A stretch of DNA of 64,000 nt from Peribacillus frigoritolerans (GCF_001636405.1 NZ_KV440950.1:5013977-5077976), one strand, 5' to 3'; positions 17,925-26,919 are shown, counted from the stretch's first letter. Translations and numbers: made by a program. Notes: generated by a model from the sequence alone, not told the origin.

Positions 17925-18920
17925 TCAGATACCGACTAATTGAAGTGGACTCAACAATCGAAAAGATCTGAACCTTTCTGTTTCCTTTAAAATCGGCGAA
18001 TGTAGGATAAACTCATCTACTCCGTACTTTTCATGTATATTTGCTAAGACTTCTTTTACATAAGAAGGAGTTCCAGCAATAATATTGGAATCCTGTTCTT
18101 CTATTTCGTAAGGCTCCCCAGACTGCTTCCCGAATATCTCTGCTTGCGCTAAGGTTTGGACTGTGACAGAACGGCCGCTTTTGAGATGAACTTTCACAAT
18201 CTTCTGGTCACCTGTTAACTGTTCCGCTTCTTGTTGTGAAGGAGCAGCAATCACTGAAACCGATACCTTAAAGCTACCAGTTGGATAGATACTTTGGTAA
18301 ATGCGTGCAGCATCTTCAAGTACAGTCTCATTACTGTTGATAAATCGAGCAAATACATAAGCTATCCCAAGTTCGGCTGCTAACCTGGCACTGTCAGTAC
18401 TTGCACCAAGCAGAAACATCTTAGGCTTTTCGGAAGGTAGCGGTGTCGCTTGAATGCCTGCAAGCGGATGAGTTTCATTAACTGAATTCTCGATTATTTC
18501 TTGCAGGAAAGATAACCGCTCTTCGAAATCTTTTCCATCATTCACAGTTCCAAACTGTAGCGCCTTCGTTGATAAGGGGAGCCCACCTGGTGCCTTTCCG
18601 ATGCCAAGGTCTACCCTGCCTGGCGAAAGATTCGATAATACGTGAAAGTTTTCCGCCACTTTATATGGACTATAATGCTGAAGCATAACACCTCCGGACC
18701 CTACCCGAATCGATTTTGTCTGGGCTAATAAATAAGAAATCAATACTTCCGGGGAGGACCCCGCCAGCTGTTCGGCATGATGATGTTCCGATACCCAGAA
18801 ACGGGTATAACCCCACTCTTCTGCATGTCTAGCCAGGTTAATGGTTTGCTGCAGTGCATCAAATGCTGAAGCTCCTGGAAATATCGGGCTCTGGTCTAAA
18901 ATGCCAAGCTTATAACTCAT
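17925..18920 (-). CDS. cmoO: LLM-class flavin-dependent oxidoreductase CmoO (YtmO-like)
   Basis: This 331-residue MsnO8-type luciferase-like protein starts YKLGILDQSPIFPGASAFDAL and carries RFWVSEHHHAEQLAGSSPEVL and SGGVMLQHYSPYKVAENF. It is the first gene of the main sulfur operon, behind the LysR-type promoter, with GGAGGAG upstream. In B. subtilis ytmO (cmoO) belongs to the same operon, but its exact reaction is not settled. The paralogue at 9309-10313 heads the second operon in the same way. Confidence 0.88.
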   Translation of the reverse strand: MSYKLGILDQSPIFPGASAFDALQQTINLARHAEEWGYTRFWVSEHHHAEQLAGSSPEVLISYLLAQTKSIRVGSGGVMLQHYSPYKVAENFHVLSNLSPGRVDLGIGKAPGGLPLSTKALQFGTVNDGKDFEERLSFLQEIIENSVNETHPLAGIQATPLPSEKPKMFLLGASTDSARLAAELGIAYVFARFINSNETVLEDAARIYQSIYPTGSFKVSVSVIAAPSQQEAEQLTGDQKIVKVHLKSGRSVTVQTLAQAEIFGKQSGEPYEIEEQDSNIIAGTPSYVKEVLANIHEKYGVDEFILHSPILKETERFRSFRLLSPLQLVGI

Positions 18921-18977
18921 ATTCTCTCCTCCGATTTAATTCAAAGTTCACTTATGCGAATAATTATATTTTGACAT

Positions 18978-19057
18978 ATCCTATCACCTAAAACATGTTA
19001 ATGGCAATGGTTTTACTAATAGAAAAAAATATTGTATTGATAGAAAATATCTATCAA
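18978..19057 (-). promoter_or_regulatory. LysR-type activated promoter of the cmo/tcy operon
   Basis: On the minus strand a 21-bp palindrome (19057-19037, core TTGATAGA N5 TCTATCAA) is followed by a degenerate 21-bp copy (19036-19016), 8 bp, -35 TTGCCA (19007-19002), 18 bp, and -10 TAGGAT (18983-18978). The palindrome extends to 9-bp arms (19036-19058) and overlaps the stop codon of the regulator gene. All spacings equal those of the promoter at 10385-10464. Confidence 0.75.
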
Positions 19058-19965
19058 TTAGATTGTATCTGTAATTGCTGATGGGTTTTCTCAAATTTCC
19101 GAATTGATAAAAGAATGTCTTTCCATAATAAAGGGGATTCCATCCCGTGATTTAAATGCGTCAGATAGATGTGCTGCTTTATCTTGATTAAATGTGACAC
19201 ATCCACTTCAATCAAAGCTCCCTGTTCTAACTCTTTTTTGATACATAAGTACGGTAAAAATCCGACACAGCTTCTGCTAAGAATTAGCGACTTCGCCACT
19301 TCCAGGTGATCAACCTGAAAATCAATGCGCGGCTCTACATTTGATACTTCAAAAATTTTATGAACGTGGTTCCAGTCAAGCGCACCACACTCAAAAAATA
19401 CCAACGGCTCCATTGCTAATTCCTGTACTGTTAGACCAGTTCGAAATTGAAATGGATGTCCTGGATACACGACTAAACGAATTGAATTATCAAGGGTTTT
19501 GTAATTTTGCAGACCACTATGTGTAACATCCTTCATAAAGGCTATATCAACCTGTTTCTGAAGCAATTTTTCCATTAATGCATCATTTGTTGCTGAAATG
19601 AATTTAAAGCGTAAATTTGGGTTTTCCTTTTTCCATAGAGGAAGAGCAAATGGAATAAAGTATTGCGATGTAATGATATTAGCCCCTATCGTTATTTCCT
19701 CCAGTTCGCTTCCTGTCTTCAACTGCTTTTTCCCCTGGTGAAAGGTACGAATAATTTGATCCGCAAATGGAATGAAGGCTTTTCCTTTTTCGGTTAAAAT
19801 AATCCCTCTTCCTTGCCTCTCAAATAGTACTGAATCGAGTTCACTCTCAAGCGTCTTAATTCTTGCCGAAACCGTTGGCTGTGATAAAAACATCGCCTCT
19901 GCGGCTTTATGAAAACTATTAAGGTGAACAACATACATAAACGCTTCAATATGATCAATATTCAT
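19054..19965 (-). CDS. ascR: LysR-family activator of sulfur operons (AscR/YtlI-like)
   Basis: This 303-residue regulator has an N-terminal winged helix (residues 1-60, LNSFHKAAEAMFLSQPTVSARIKTLE split across the HTH) and a C-terminal effector domain typical of LysR proteins. In B. subtilis, YtlI (AscR) activates the ytm operon and is itself under CymR control. Here it lies directly upstream of cmoO on the same strand, not divergently, and its stop codon falls within the distal operator. The ATG at 19965 follows AAGGAG. A terminator-like hairpin lies in its leader at 19998-20032. Identity as AscR rests on position and family. Confidence 0.8.
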   Translation of the reverse strand: MNIDHIEAFMYVVHLNSFHKAAEAMFLSQPTVSARIKTLESELDSVLFERQGRGIILTEKGKAFIPFADQIIRTFHQGKKQLKTGSELEEITIGANIITSQYFIPFALPLWKKENPNLRFKFISATNDALMEKLLQKQVDIAFMKDVTHSGLQNYKTLDNSIRLVVYPGHPFQFRTGLTVQELAMEPLVFFECGALDWNHVHKIFEVSNVEPRIDFQVDHLEVAKSLILSRSCVGFLPYLCIKKELEQGALIEVDVSHLIKIKQHIYLTHLNHGMESPLLWKDILLSIRKFEKTHQQLQIQSN

Positions 19966-19997
19966 CTAGCCAACTCCTTTTTCCAAAATGAACGCAA

Positions 19998-20032
19998 AAA
20001 GCTCCTGTTCGCTTATCGCGTTCAGGAGCTTT
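19998..20032 (-). terminator. Leader terminator upstream of the LysR gene
   Basis: On the minus strand a 10-bp stem (AAAGCTCCTG/CAGGAGCTTT) with a partly paired loop is followed by TTTTT and ends about 30 nt before the start codon. It could be an attenuator for the regulator or the end of an upstream transcript. No T-box or S-box signature was seen in the 300 bp upstream. Confidence 0.55.
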
Positions 20033-20332
20033 CGGTTGTCCAATCAGCTCATCCTCTTATAATAATTCTTTCTCCGATTTTAATCTGATAAAACCAATAA
20101 GTAAAGTACAATTTAATTAACTTAACAAAGAATAAATCACATTTTTTTTGCATTATCTTACAATTTTCATTCAAGGGACGCAATCTATTTATGCAGATGA
20201 AAATTTCAGGATGAATTTGGATTGAACTTTTCCAAGCTGTTCATCCTGTCAACGTTATATTTTTTTCTTCTTATAAAATAGAAAAGAACGGTCATCCTAA
20301 TGGAGCAATAATGACATAAGGAGAGAAACTAC

Positions 20333-20511
20333 ATGCCTCAACAATAAATTGATATCAATCAATTAAATCAAGCAAAAGCAAACGTTCCCCTTACGCAAAC
20401 CTAACTTTCACAAGAGCAATTGAAAAATCTTCCTCTGATCCAACTTTGGCACAAGAAGCCATTAAACAAGCTGCTCAAGAAATTGCCCAAGCCCAATCTT
20501 CCGTAAATTAG
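20333..20511 (+). pseudogene. Decayed small gene
   Basis: A good binding site (AAGGAGAG) precedes an ATG at 20333. The frame then reads MPQQ-stop-IDINQLNQAKANVPL-TQT-stop-LSQEQLKN, after which the next frame continues as SDPTLAQEAIKQAAQEIAQAQSSVN and a stop at 20509-20511. Two nonsense changes and one frameshift would restore a helical, Gln/Ala-rich protein of about 60 residues. A terminator follows. The family is not recognised. Confidence 0.45.
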
Positions 20512-20596
20512 GTTTACAATACAGTACAGTACAAGCTCAGCAAACGGAATGATTTTGGGGATTATCTCGATTAATTGATTCAAAACAAGAATACAG

Positions 20597-20628
20597 AGGC
20601 CTATATCCAAATTCAGGAATAGGCCTTT
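20597..20628 (+). terminator. Hairpin after the decayed small gene
   Basis: AGAGGCCTAT and ATAGGCCTTT arms flank a 12-nt loop, with a short T-containing tail. The following stretch to the 21-bp repeat array contains no gene that could be supported. Confidence 0.5.
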
Positions 20629-20936
20629 ATGTAACGAATTTATTTGTTGAATCCAAGCTTTTTCACCCCCACTTATTTAATGGCGGTATGCTTTGCGGGA
20701 ACTTAAACGCATTGTATGGATCATACCTCGTTTTTCACTACTCGAAGCCGTTTGAAATTTTCTCCATAATACGCAGCTGGTCAATCTTTAATGGTGTAAC
20801 GCTACGCCCGGTAAGCTTTGTTCTTTCCAAAAGATAGCCCCTTCCTCGGGTAAATATGTAACTTCCTATGAAAAAAACTGGCATGAAGATACATTCCCCT
20901 TGCGTCGCTCCCTTGTTACGAGGTCAAATTAGCTAC

Positions 20937-21062
20937 ACTCGTGAGTTTTGCTATTTTACTCGTGAATTCTACGACTTTACTCGCGAATTTCGCTGTTTTA
21001 CTCGTGAATTCAACGACTTTACTCGTGAGTTTCGCTGTTTTACTCGTGAATTCCACAATTGA
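20937..21062 (+). repeat. Tandem array of six 21-bp units (array 1)
   Basis: Six copies of ACTCGTGAATT-type units start at 20937, 20958, 20979, 21000, 21021 and 21042, exactly 21 bp apart. Each holds a hyphenated ACTC-GT-GAGT/GAAT core, and the linkers alternate between two kinds (CGCTGTTTT and ACGACTTT), giving a 42-bp superperiod. The period divisible by three makes reading frames look open, but no convincing start exists. A related array lies at 27145-27376. Confidence 0.85.
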
Positions 21063-21073
21063 TCTACAAGGAC

Positions 21074-21109
21074 AAAAAAGGCCCTTCTCGAATTAGAGAA
21101 GGGCTTTTT
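21074..21109. terminator. Bidirectional terminator downstream of the permease gene
   Basis: AAAAAAGGCCCTTCTC and GAGAAGGGCTTTTT form a strong stem with T runs on either strand, 12 bp beyond the stop of the permease at 21121. Confidence 0.85.
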
Positions 21110-21120
21110 ACTAGAATTTC

Positions 21121-22509
21121 TTATCCTGAAATCTCATCATCAGATTTAACATCCAATGGTGTTCGTTTATCCATTTTCAGCATGTAATAACTTGCTATTA
21201 CCAAGGCTAGGAAAACGATCCCGACTACCAAGGAAATCCTTGTACTAGGATTGATCCACATACCTACCAGCACCATCAGTAAAAAGGCTATTGTCGCATA
21301 GTTACTATAAGGGGCCAACGGCATTTTAAACGGATGTTTCTCCATTTCAGCGGCATTTACCTTTCTGAACTTAAGCTCACTGATAAGTAAGACAAACCAT
21401 GGAATCATCCCAGGCAAAACACTCGCACTGTACACATAAAGGAATACTTGCGGCGGTGCAAGGTAATTCAGGATAACCCCGATGCCCAACCCTAATAGTA
21501 CAGCGATCGTGCAATATGCCGGAACTCCATTTTTAGATACTTTAGCAAAGACTTTCGGAGCTTGGCCATTCAATGCCAGTGTGTAAAGCATACGACCTGC
21601 ACTGAAAATCCCACTGTTGCAACCAGACATTGCCGCAGTGATTACGACAAAATTAATGATGCCTGCCGCTGCAGTGATACCTATTTTGGCAAAGGTCGAA
21701 ACAAACGGGCTGCCTAAGTCATCCAGTTGATCCCAAGGGAATACTGTCACGATGACGAAAATGGCACCAATGTAGAAAATTAAAATGCGCCATATAATTG
21801 ATTGGATCGCTTTTGTTACAGTCTTCGTTGGGTTTTTCGCTTCCCCGGCTGTGATGCCGATAAGCTCAACGCCTTGATAGGATGCCACGACAAGTGAAAG
21901 CGCAAAGAAGAATCCTGTCCAGCCTCCCGTAAAGAAGCCGCCATTTGCCCATAGATTCGATAATCCAAGCGCATCCCCGCCATTGCCTATTCCAAAGAAG
22001 ATAAGGCCCAGGCCGGCAACGATCATCAATATAATCGTTATGATTTTTATAAGTGCAAACCAGAATTCAAATTCCCCGAATGATTTAACGGAAATGAGGT
22101 TGGCCGCCCCCAAGATGATCATGGCCACTACACCTGGTATCCATGCCGGTAACTCCGGGAACCAATATTGCATATACAGCCCAACCGCAATGATTTCGGA
22201 CATTCCGACGATTACCCATTGAAACCAATTGCTCCAAGCAGTCATATAACCTGCCAAAGGATGTATATAGCTGCTCGCAAAGGTTGCAAAAGAACCTGTA
22301 GTCGGTTCTAAATAAAGCATCTCACCCATGGAACGCATGATGAAAAATATAAAAATACCTGCAATGGCATAAGCAAGCATTACAGAGGGCCCGGTCCATT
22401 TGATCGTGCTCGCAGATCCCATGAATAACCCGACTCCGATGGTTCCGCCCAAAGCTATCATTTGAATGTGACGTGCTTCCAGCCCTCTCTTTAATTCCTT
22501 GTTCGACAT
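21121..22509 (-). CDS. Amino-acid permease (APC superfamily, AAT family)
   Basis: This 462-residue, 12-helix permease has the family start [45 protein letters not shown] and the conserved [18 protein letters not shown]. It imports a neutral amino acid by proton symport. The B. subtilis relatives YbxG, YtnA and AapA are similar, but the substrate cannot be fixed. The ATG at 22507-22509 follows GGGGGAG; an upstream TTG frame extends past that site and is rejected. A near-identical paralogue is at 46722-48119, so this is one of a pair of recently diverged permeases. Confidence 0.88.
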   Translation of the reverse strand: MSNKELKRGLEARHIQMIALGGTIGVGLFMGSASTIKWTGPSVMLAYAIAGIFIFFIMRSMGEMLYLEPTTGSFATFASSYIHPLAGYMTAWSNWFQWVIVGMSEIIAVGLYMQYWFPELPAWIPGVVAMIILGAANLISVKSFGEFEFWFALIKIITIILMIVAGLGLIFFGIGNGGDALGLSNLWANGGFFTGGWTGFFFALSLVVASYQGVELIGITAGEAKNPTKTVTKAIQSIIWRILIFYIGAIFVIVTVFPWDQLDDLGSPFVSTFAKIGITAAAGIINFVVITAAMSGCNSGIFSAGRMLYTLALNGQAPKVFAKVSKNGVPAYCTIAVLLGLGIGVILNYLAPPQVFLYVYSASVLPGMIPWFVLLISELKFRKVNAAEMEKHPFKMPLAPYSNYATIAFLLMVLVGMWINPSTRISLVVGIVFLALVIASYYMLKMDKRTPLDVKSDDEISG

Positions 22510-22917
22510 GATTAACTCCCCCAGATGCAATATCGGTAATGCTTTTCTATCCTTACCACGAACTTATTAATTATTGCAGTTAGAAATGCTCTATCGAAAA
22601 AATATCAATAACACTTCATTTATGTTTTCTTATCTTATAATAGTAAATATTCTGTAAAAATACAATTGTATTTTTGAAATAAACAGTTGCCAATAATATC
22701 TTGTTGATTTTTCTAATCTAAAAATATCATTTTAAAAAAATGATGTTCAGTATTCTATTATAGTGATCGTTCATAATGAGTAGAAAACAATCACTTCTGC
22801 TTAGACCTTAAGTTAATTACAGACCACTATTAATCTACAGGTAATGCCTGTTTCATTTCAAAAAATTTGTTGACCTACCGAAAAATAGATGATAGAATTC
22901 CAATATTATTTTATAAG
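22510..22917. other. AT-rich intergenic region upstream of the permease
   Basis: No gene was recognised in these 408 bp. The permease promoter must lie here, but no clear -35/-10 pair or regulatory repeat stood out. Confidence 0.5.
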
Positions 22918-23100
22918 CATAATGAAATGATCAAGCAGTGGAAAATCATCACTGACTGACATTTCTTCACAACCGCATACAAGCAAGCGATGAATGCTAT
23001 GGATGACACTATAGCAGGAGCAGCTTCTGGAGAGACTGTACAAGATGCAGCGCCGAAGGATTCACAATCTCAGGCAAAAGGACAGAAGAGTAACGAATGA
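22918..23100 (+). pseudogene. 3' remnant of an unrecognised gene
   Basis: One frame reads HNEMIKQWKIITD, an in-frame TGA, then HFFTTAYKQAMNAMDDTIAG and a hydrophilic tail ending GQKSNE at a stop (23098-23100). It has no start with a binding site and is immediately followed by a strong terminator. This looks like the C-terminal end of a former gene. The family is not recognised. Confidence 0.35.
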
Positions 23101-23123
23101 TATATTGTTATTCTGAGCCCTTT

Positions 23124-23155
23124 AAGAGATTGGTATTATCCAATCTCTTTTTTTA
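23124..23155 (+). terminator. Rho-independent terminator after the gene remnant
   Basis: AGAGATTGG and CCAATCTCT arms with a 6-nt loop are followed by TTTTTTTA. It marks the 3' end of the remnant before it. Confidence 0.8.
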
Positions 23156-23283
23156 TTGTCCATTTTGTGATTGGACTAAAACAACAAATGGGAAAGGCAA
23201 GCTGGACGATAATCACGTCCCTCTCTCCAAGACCATGCAGGTAAACATTCACTACCAAGACTATAAAAACGGGGGCGTACGAA

Positions 23284-24624
23284 TTGGCTAAACAAGAATT
23301 AAAAAGAGATTTAAAAAACCGACATGTACAACTGATTGCAATAGGAGGAACCATTGGCACCGGTTTATTTTTAGGTTCCGGAAAAGCCATACAATTAGCA
23401 GGTCCTTCCATAGTATTCTCTTATATGATAATAGGGATTGCCTTGTTTTTTGTGATGAGGGCCCTGGGGGAATTGCTTTTATCCAATGCAGGGTACACAT
23501 CATTCACTGAATTCGCAACTGAATATGTCGGTCCATGGGCCGGCTTCGTGACCGGTTGGACATATTGGTTTTGTTGGATCATGACCGCAATGGCCGATAT
23601 CATAGCTGTCGGTGTTTATATGCAATATTGGTTTGATGTCCCTCAATGGATTCCGGCTCTGCTTTGTCTGGTCATTCTGTTAGGATTGAACCTATTGACC
23701 GTTAAGATCTTTGGCGAATTGGAATTCTGGTTTGCCATCATTAAAGTAATCACGATCATCGCCTTGATCGTCGTGGGGATCATCCTTCTGATCCTCGGCT
23801 TCAATACCAATACCGGAACGGTTTCCCTAACGAACCTTTGGAATCATGGCGGCATGTTCCCCAATGGCATTTCCGGATTCCTGTTATCTTTACAGTTGGT
23901 CGTCTTCTCATTTGTCGGTGTCGAATTGGTCGGGGTTTCTGCAGCAGAAACGGCGAACCCGCGAAAGAACATTCCATCTGCCATCAATAAAATCCCTGTC
24001 CGGATTTTGCTTTTCTACGTTGGTGCACTATTCGTCATTCTCTGCGTCAACCCATGGACACAACTGGATGCCACAAGCAGTCCATTTGTAGAGGTCTTTG
24101 CGTTAATCGGCATTCCAGTCGCTGCAGGGATCATCAACTTCGTCGTTTTGACATCCGCTGCTTCTGCATGCAACAGCGGTTTATTTTCAACGAGCCGAAT
24201 ACTTTATACGTTAAGCAGGAATGGTGAAGCCCCAGCTAAGCTGGAAAAATTAAATAAACAGGCTGTTCCGAGCAATGCCTTATTCACATCCACAATCGTT
24301 GTATCAATAGGGGCATTATTAAGCAAGCTGATACCGGAACAGGCATTTACTGTCGTGACTACCATCAGTGCCATCTGTTTCATATGGGTATGGAGCATTA
24401 TCTTGATCTCCCATATCAAATATTCGAAAACAAGGCCTGACCTAAGAGCCGAATCGACTTTCAAGGCTCCTTTTACCCCTTTGGTCAATTACGTCATTTT
24501 AGGCTTATTCCTGTTCATCCTTATTGTTATGCTATTCGCTGAAGCTACACGGCTATCACTGCTCTTGACCCCAATCTGGTTCATCCTCTTGGTGATACTA
24601 TATAATTATCGAAAAAAAAGATAG
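23284..24624 (+). CDS. Amino-acid permease (APC superfamily, CycA/AapA-like)
   Basis: This 446-residue, 12-helix permease starts LKRDLKNRHVQLIAIGGTIGTGLF and has NAGYTSFTEFATEYVGPWAGF and SACNSGLFSTSRILYTLS. Overall it resembles the D-serine/D-alanine/glycine transporter branch. The start is a TTG after GGGGG; the distance is short but no better start is available. It is only distantly related to the permeases at 21121 and 46722. A terminator follows the stop. Confidence 0.85.
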   Translation: MAKQELKRDLKNRHVQLIAIGGTIGTGLFLGSGKAIQLAGPSIVFSYMIIGIALFFVMRALGELLLSNAGYTSFTEFATEYVGPWAGFVTGWTYWFCWIMTAMADIIAVGVYMQYWFDVPQWIPALLCLVILLGLNLLTVKIFGELEFWFAIIKVITIIALIVVGIILLILGFNTNTGTVSLTNLWNHGGMFPNGISGFLLSLQLVVFSFVGVELVGVSAAETANPRKNIPSAINKIPVRILLFYVGALFVILCVNPWTQLDATSSPFVEVFALIGIPVAAGIINFVVLTSAASACNSGLFSTSRILYTLSRNGEAPAKLEKLNKQAVPSNALFTSTIVVSIGALLSKLIPEQAFTVVTTISAICFIWVWSIILISHIKYSKTRPDLRAESTFKAPFTPLVNYVILGLFLFILIVMLFAEATRLSLLLTPIWFILLVILYNYRKKR

Positions 24625-24633
24625 CTAAAGGAA

Positions 24634-24670
24634 ATAAAGCCTTGAACTCAATATGAATTCAAGGCTTTAT
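24634..24670 (+). terminator. Terminator after the CycA-like permease
   Basis: ATAAAGCCTTGAA and TTCAAGGCTTTAT arms form a 13-bp stem just after the stop codon. The T run is interrupted. Confidence 0.7.
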
Positions 24671-24849
24671 CTGCTTATGAACATATTAGGCCTTCGGCTT
24701 TCTGCACACTTTTGCTAAAATATATCAGGCAACTGCATTAAATTTTATATCAAAATAGTGTAAGCTAATATATATTATCGGACCTTTTCCGTCATGTATG
24801 AATTTTCCATCCGGTTTGGTTCACCCATCCATCAGTGGCATTGAAGAAT

Positions 24850-24904
24850 AAACCCCCATTGGTGGGCGTTTCACTTTATTTAAAACGGAGGGGGTTTTTT
24901 AATG
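24850..24904 (+). promoter_or_regulatory. Hairpin that can sequester the yhjC ribosome binding site
   Basis: AAACCCCC (24850-24857) can pair with GGGGGTTT (24890-24897). The second arm is part of the binding site GGAGGGGG, and six T follow, so the structure could act as terminator or as a translational block. A weak competing stem (CCCA/TGGG, 24855-24866) uses the same C run. The leader from about 24770 has no recognised riboswitch consensus. Confidence 0.45.
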
Positions 24905-25102
24905 AAGATTATATATATTCTTACACTAGTTCCTTTTATAGGCATACTGGGATTTCTACCTTTTGTTAATAAAATAGAACCATACGTATTAGGGATGCCT
25001 TTCAATATGTTCTGGATGGCTATGTGGGTGGTCCTTACCTCTGCCATACTCGGCATCATGTATAAGCTGGATCCCAGGAATCGGGAAGGTGACCAGGAAT
25101 GA
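24902..25102 (+). CDS. yhjC: DUF3311 small membrane protein (YhjC-like)
   Basis: This 66-residue protein has two transmembrane helices (about 4-22 and 33-53) and ends in a charged tail KLDPRNREGDQE, as in the DUF3311 family. It overlaps the following sodium-solute symporter gene by 4 bp. In B. subtilis yhjC-yhjB form the same pair. It is presumably a small subunit or assembly partner of the symporter. The ribosome binding site GGAGGGGG lies within the hairpin described at 24850-24904. Confidence 0.87.
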   Translation: MKIIYILTLVPFIGILGFLPFVNKIEPYVLGMPFNMFWMAMWVVLTSAILGIMYKLDPRNREGDQE

Positions 25103-26577
25103 ATATTGCTCTCTTAATCATTTTAGCATTTTTACTTCTATCGATATTTTTAGGAATACGCTCTTCAAAAGGAAAAGATATGGACTTGGAACAATGGACG
25201 GTGGGCGGACGCGGTTTTGGTGCGATATTCGTCTTTCTGCTGATGGCTGGGGAAATCTATACGACCTTCTCCTTCCTTGGCGGCAGCGGCTGGGCTTATG
25301 GTAAGGGTGCACCCGCTCTATATGTTCTGATTTACATTACTTTGTCTTACGTATTATCCTATTGGCTCCTTCCGGAAATATGGAGATATGCCAAAGAAAA
25401 TAAACTGATGTCTCAATCCGATTTCTTTGTAAGCAAATATAAGAGTCCCAGTTTAGGAATTTTGGCTGCACTTGTCGGTGTGGTGTCGATGATCCCAGTG
25501 ATCGTCGTGCAGCTGAAAGGATTGGGGATCATTGTCTCAGAAGCATCTTATGGTGCCATCTCAATGTCTGAGGCAGTTTGGATGGGGGCGATCAGCCTTA
25601 CCATTTATGTGATGATCTCCGGTATACACGGTTCAGTTTGGACCGCGGTCATTAAAGATATCATGATGGTCGCCATAATAGGATTTTTGGGGATTTATCT
25701 GCCGATTCATTACTTTGGCGGATTTCAGCCGATGTTTGAAGCGGTTGATGCCGCCAAGCCTGGTTTTCTAAAGTTCCCTGATCAGGGGCTTAGCGTATCA
25801 TGGTTCATCTCCACGGTAATATTGCTCGTATTCGGTTTCTATATGTGGCCACAAGTTTTCAGCGCTGTTTATTCAGCACGCAGCGGCAAGGTATTTCGAA
25901 AGAACGCCATCATCAGCCCTTTATATACACTCATGCTGTTATTCGTCTTTTTCGTTGGGTTTACAGCTATATTGAAAGTGCCCGGACTCGTTGGGGCAGA
26001 TGCGGACCTCTCATTGCTGCGCCTTTCGATCGAGACCTTTGATCCATGGTTTATAGGCATAATCGGCGGCGCTGGATTGTTGACCGCATTGGTGCCGGGA
26101 TCCATGCTTTTGATGAGCGTCGCTACACTGCTCGCAAAAAACGTTTATAAGGAATTTGCACCTGACGTATCCGATCGCCATATTGTACGATTGGCAAAGT
26201 TCCTTGTGCCAATCATTGCCCTTATAGCCGTCTACTTCACTTTAAACGGCGGCGAAACGATGTCGGCATTAATTCTTATGGGATACAGTCTCATCACACA
26301 GCTCTTCCCATCCCTTCTCTTAAGTCTGAAAAGGAATAATCCGATCAATAAATTTGGCGCAATCGCTGGCATCATTACCGGATTGGCCATCGTAATCTGC
26401 ATTACACTCAGTCAATCGACAATAGGGACCTTGTTTCCATCCTTGCCGCAAGCAGCAAAAGATTTGAATGTGGGAATCATTGCATTGGCAGTCAATTTCA
26501 TTGTGATGATCACGGTGAGTATTGCTTTCAGAAAGCACGCGGTTCAGTTGGAACCTAAATCCGTTAATGATATATGA
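25099..26577 (+). CDS. yhjB: Sodium:solute symporter (SSS family, YhjB-like)
   Basis: This 492-residue protein of the SSF family has about 13 helices. Family-typical sequence includes EQWTVGGRGFGAIFVFLLMAGE, the sodium-site helix region YTTFSFLGGSGWAYGKG, and DFFVSKYKSPSLGILAA. It imports an organic solute with Na+, and the specific substrate is unknown. It is co-translated with the DUF3311 gene and ends at a terminator. Confidence 0.88.
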   Translation: MNIALLIILAFLLLSIFLGIRSSKGKDMDLEQWTVGGRGFGAIFVFLLMAGEIYTTFSFLGGSGWAYGKGAPALYVLIYITLSYVLSYWLLPEIWRYAKENKLMSQSDFFVSKYKSPSLGILAALVGVVSMIPVIVVQLKGLGIIVSEASYGAISMSEAVWMGAISLTIYVMISGIHGSVWTAVIKDIMMVAIIGFLGIYLPIHYFGGFQPMFEAVDAAKPGFLKFPDQGLSVSWFISTVILLVFGFYMWPQVFSAVYSARSGKVFRKNAIISPLYTLMLLFVFFVGFTAILKVPGLVGADADLSLLRLSIETFDPWFIGIIGGAGLLTALVPGSMLLMSVATLLAKNVYKEFAPDVSDRHIVRLAKFLVPIIALIAVYFTLNGGETMSALILMGYSLITQLFPSLLLSLKRNNPINKFGAIAGIITGLAIVICITLSQSTIGTLFPSLPQAAKDLNVGIIALAVNFIVMITVSIAFRKHAVQLEPKSVNDI

Positions 26578-26616
26578 AGCAAATTTTGAAACTGGTTATG
26601 GATCAATAAACATTGG

Positions 26617-26640
26617 AGGCTCAGTCAAAAGACTGAGCCT
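26617..26640 (+). terminator. Terminator after yhjB-like gene
   Basis: AGGCTCAGTC-AAAA-GACTGAGCCT is a perfect 10-bp stem with a 4-nt loop followed by a T-rich tail. Confidence 0.8.
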
Positions 26641-26712
26641 TCCTTATTCTCGGCTTCCAAGCATAGTGTCCTTTATCTCAATATTATTTATGGGAAACCT
26701 CATTTTAGACTA

Positions 26713-26919
26713 TTAATCTTTTCTGTTTATAAACAAATCCCCTATTTTAACTAATAAATACAACGAAAAAATAATCATCAAGGTTCTGGATACTACCAGG
26801 CCATCATTAGCTAAATCATATCCACCTCTTAATAAGACTTCCGGATTCAAACAAAAAGTAATCGATATTACAAAAGCTATTAAAATCATGATAACACCGA
26901 ACTGAGATCTATTTGACAT
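26713..26919 (-). CDS. Small membrane protein of unknown function
   Basis: This 68-residue protein has two predicted helices (about 8-24 and 43-61) and a basic end INRKD. The ATG at 26917-26919 has GAGGCGG at 7 nt; the ATG two codons upstream is too close to it. It stands alone between the yhjB terminator and the 21-bp array. The family is not recognised. Confidence 0.6.
   Translation of the reverse strand: MSNRSQFGVIMILIAFVISITFCLNPEVLLRGGYDLANDGLVVSRTLMIIFSLYLLVKIGDLFINRKD

Noticed and set aside
20868..21062. Plus-strand frame with repeated FTREF units over array 1
   Set aside because: A 21-bp period keeps frames open on both strands; there is no ribosome binding site and the peptide is just the repeat.
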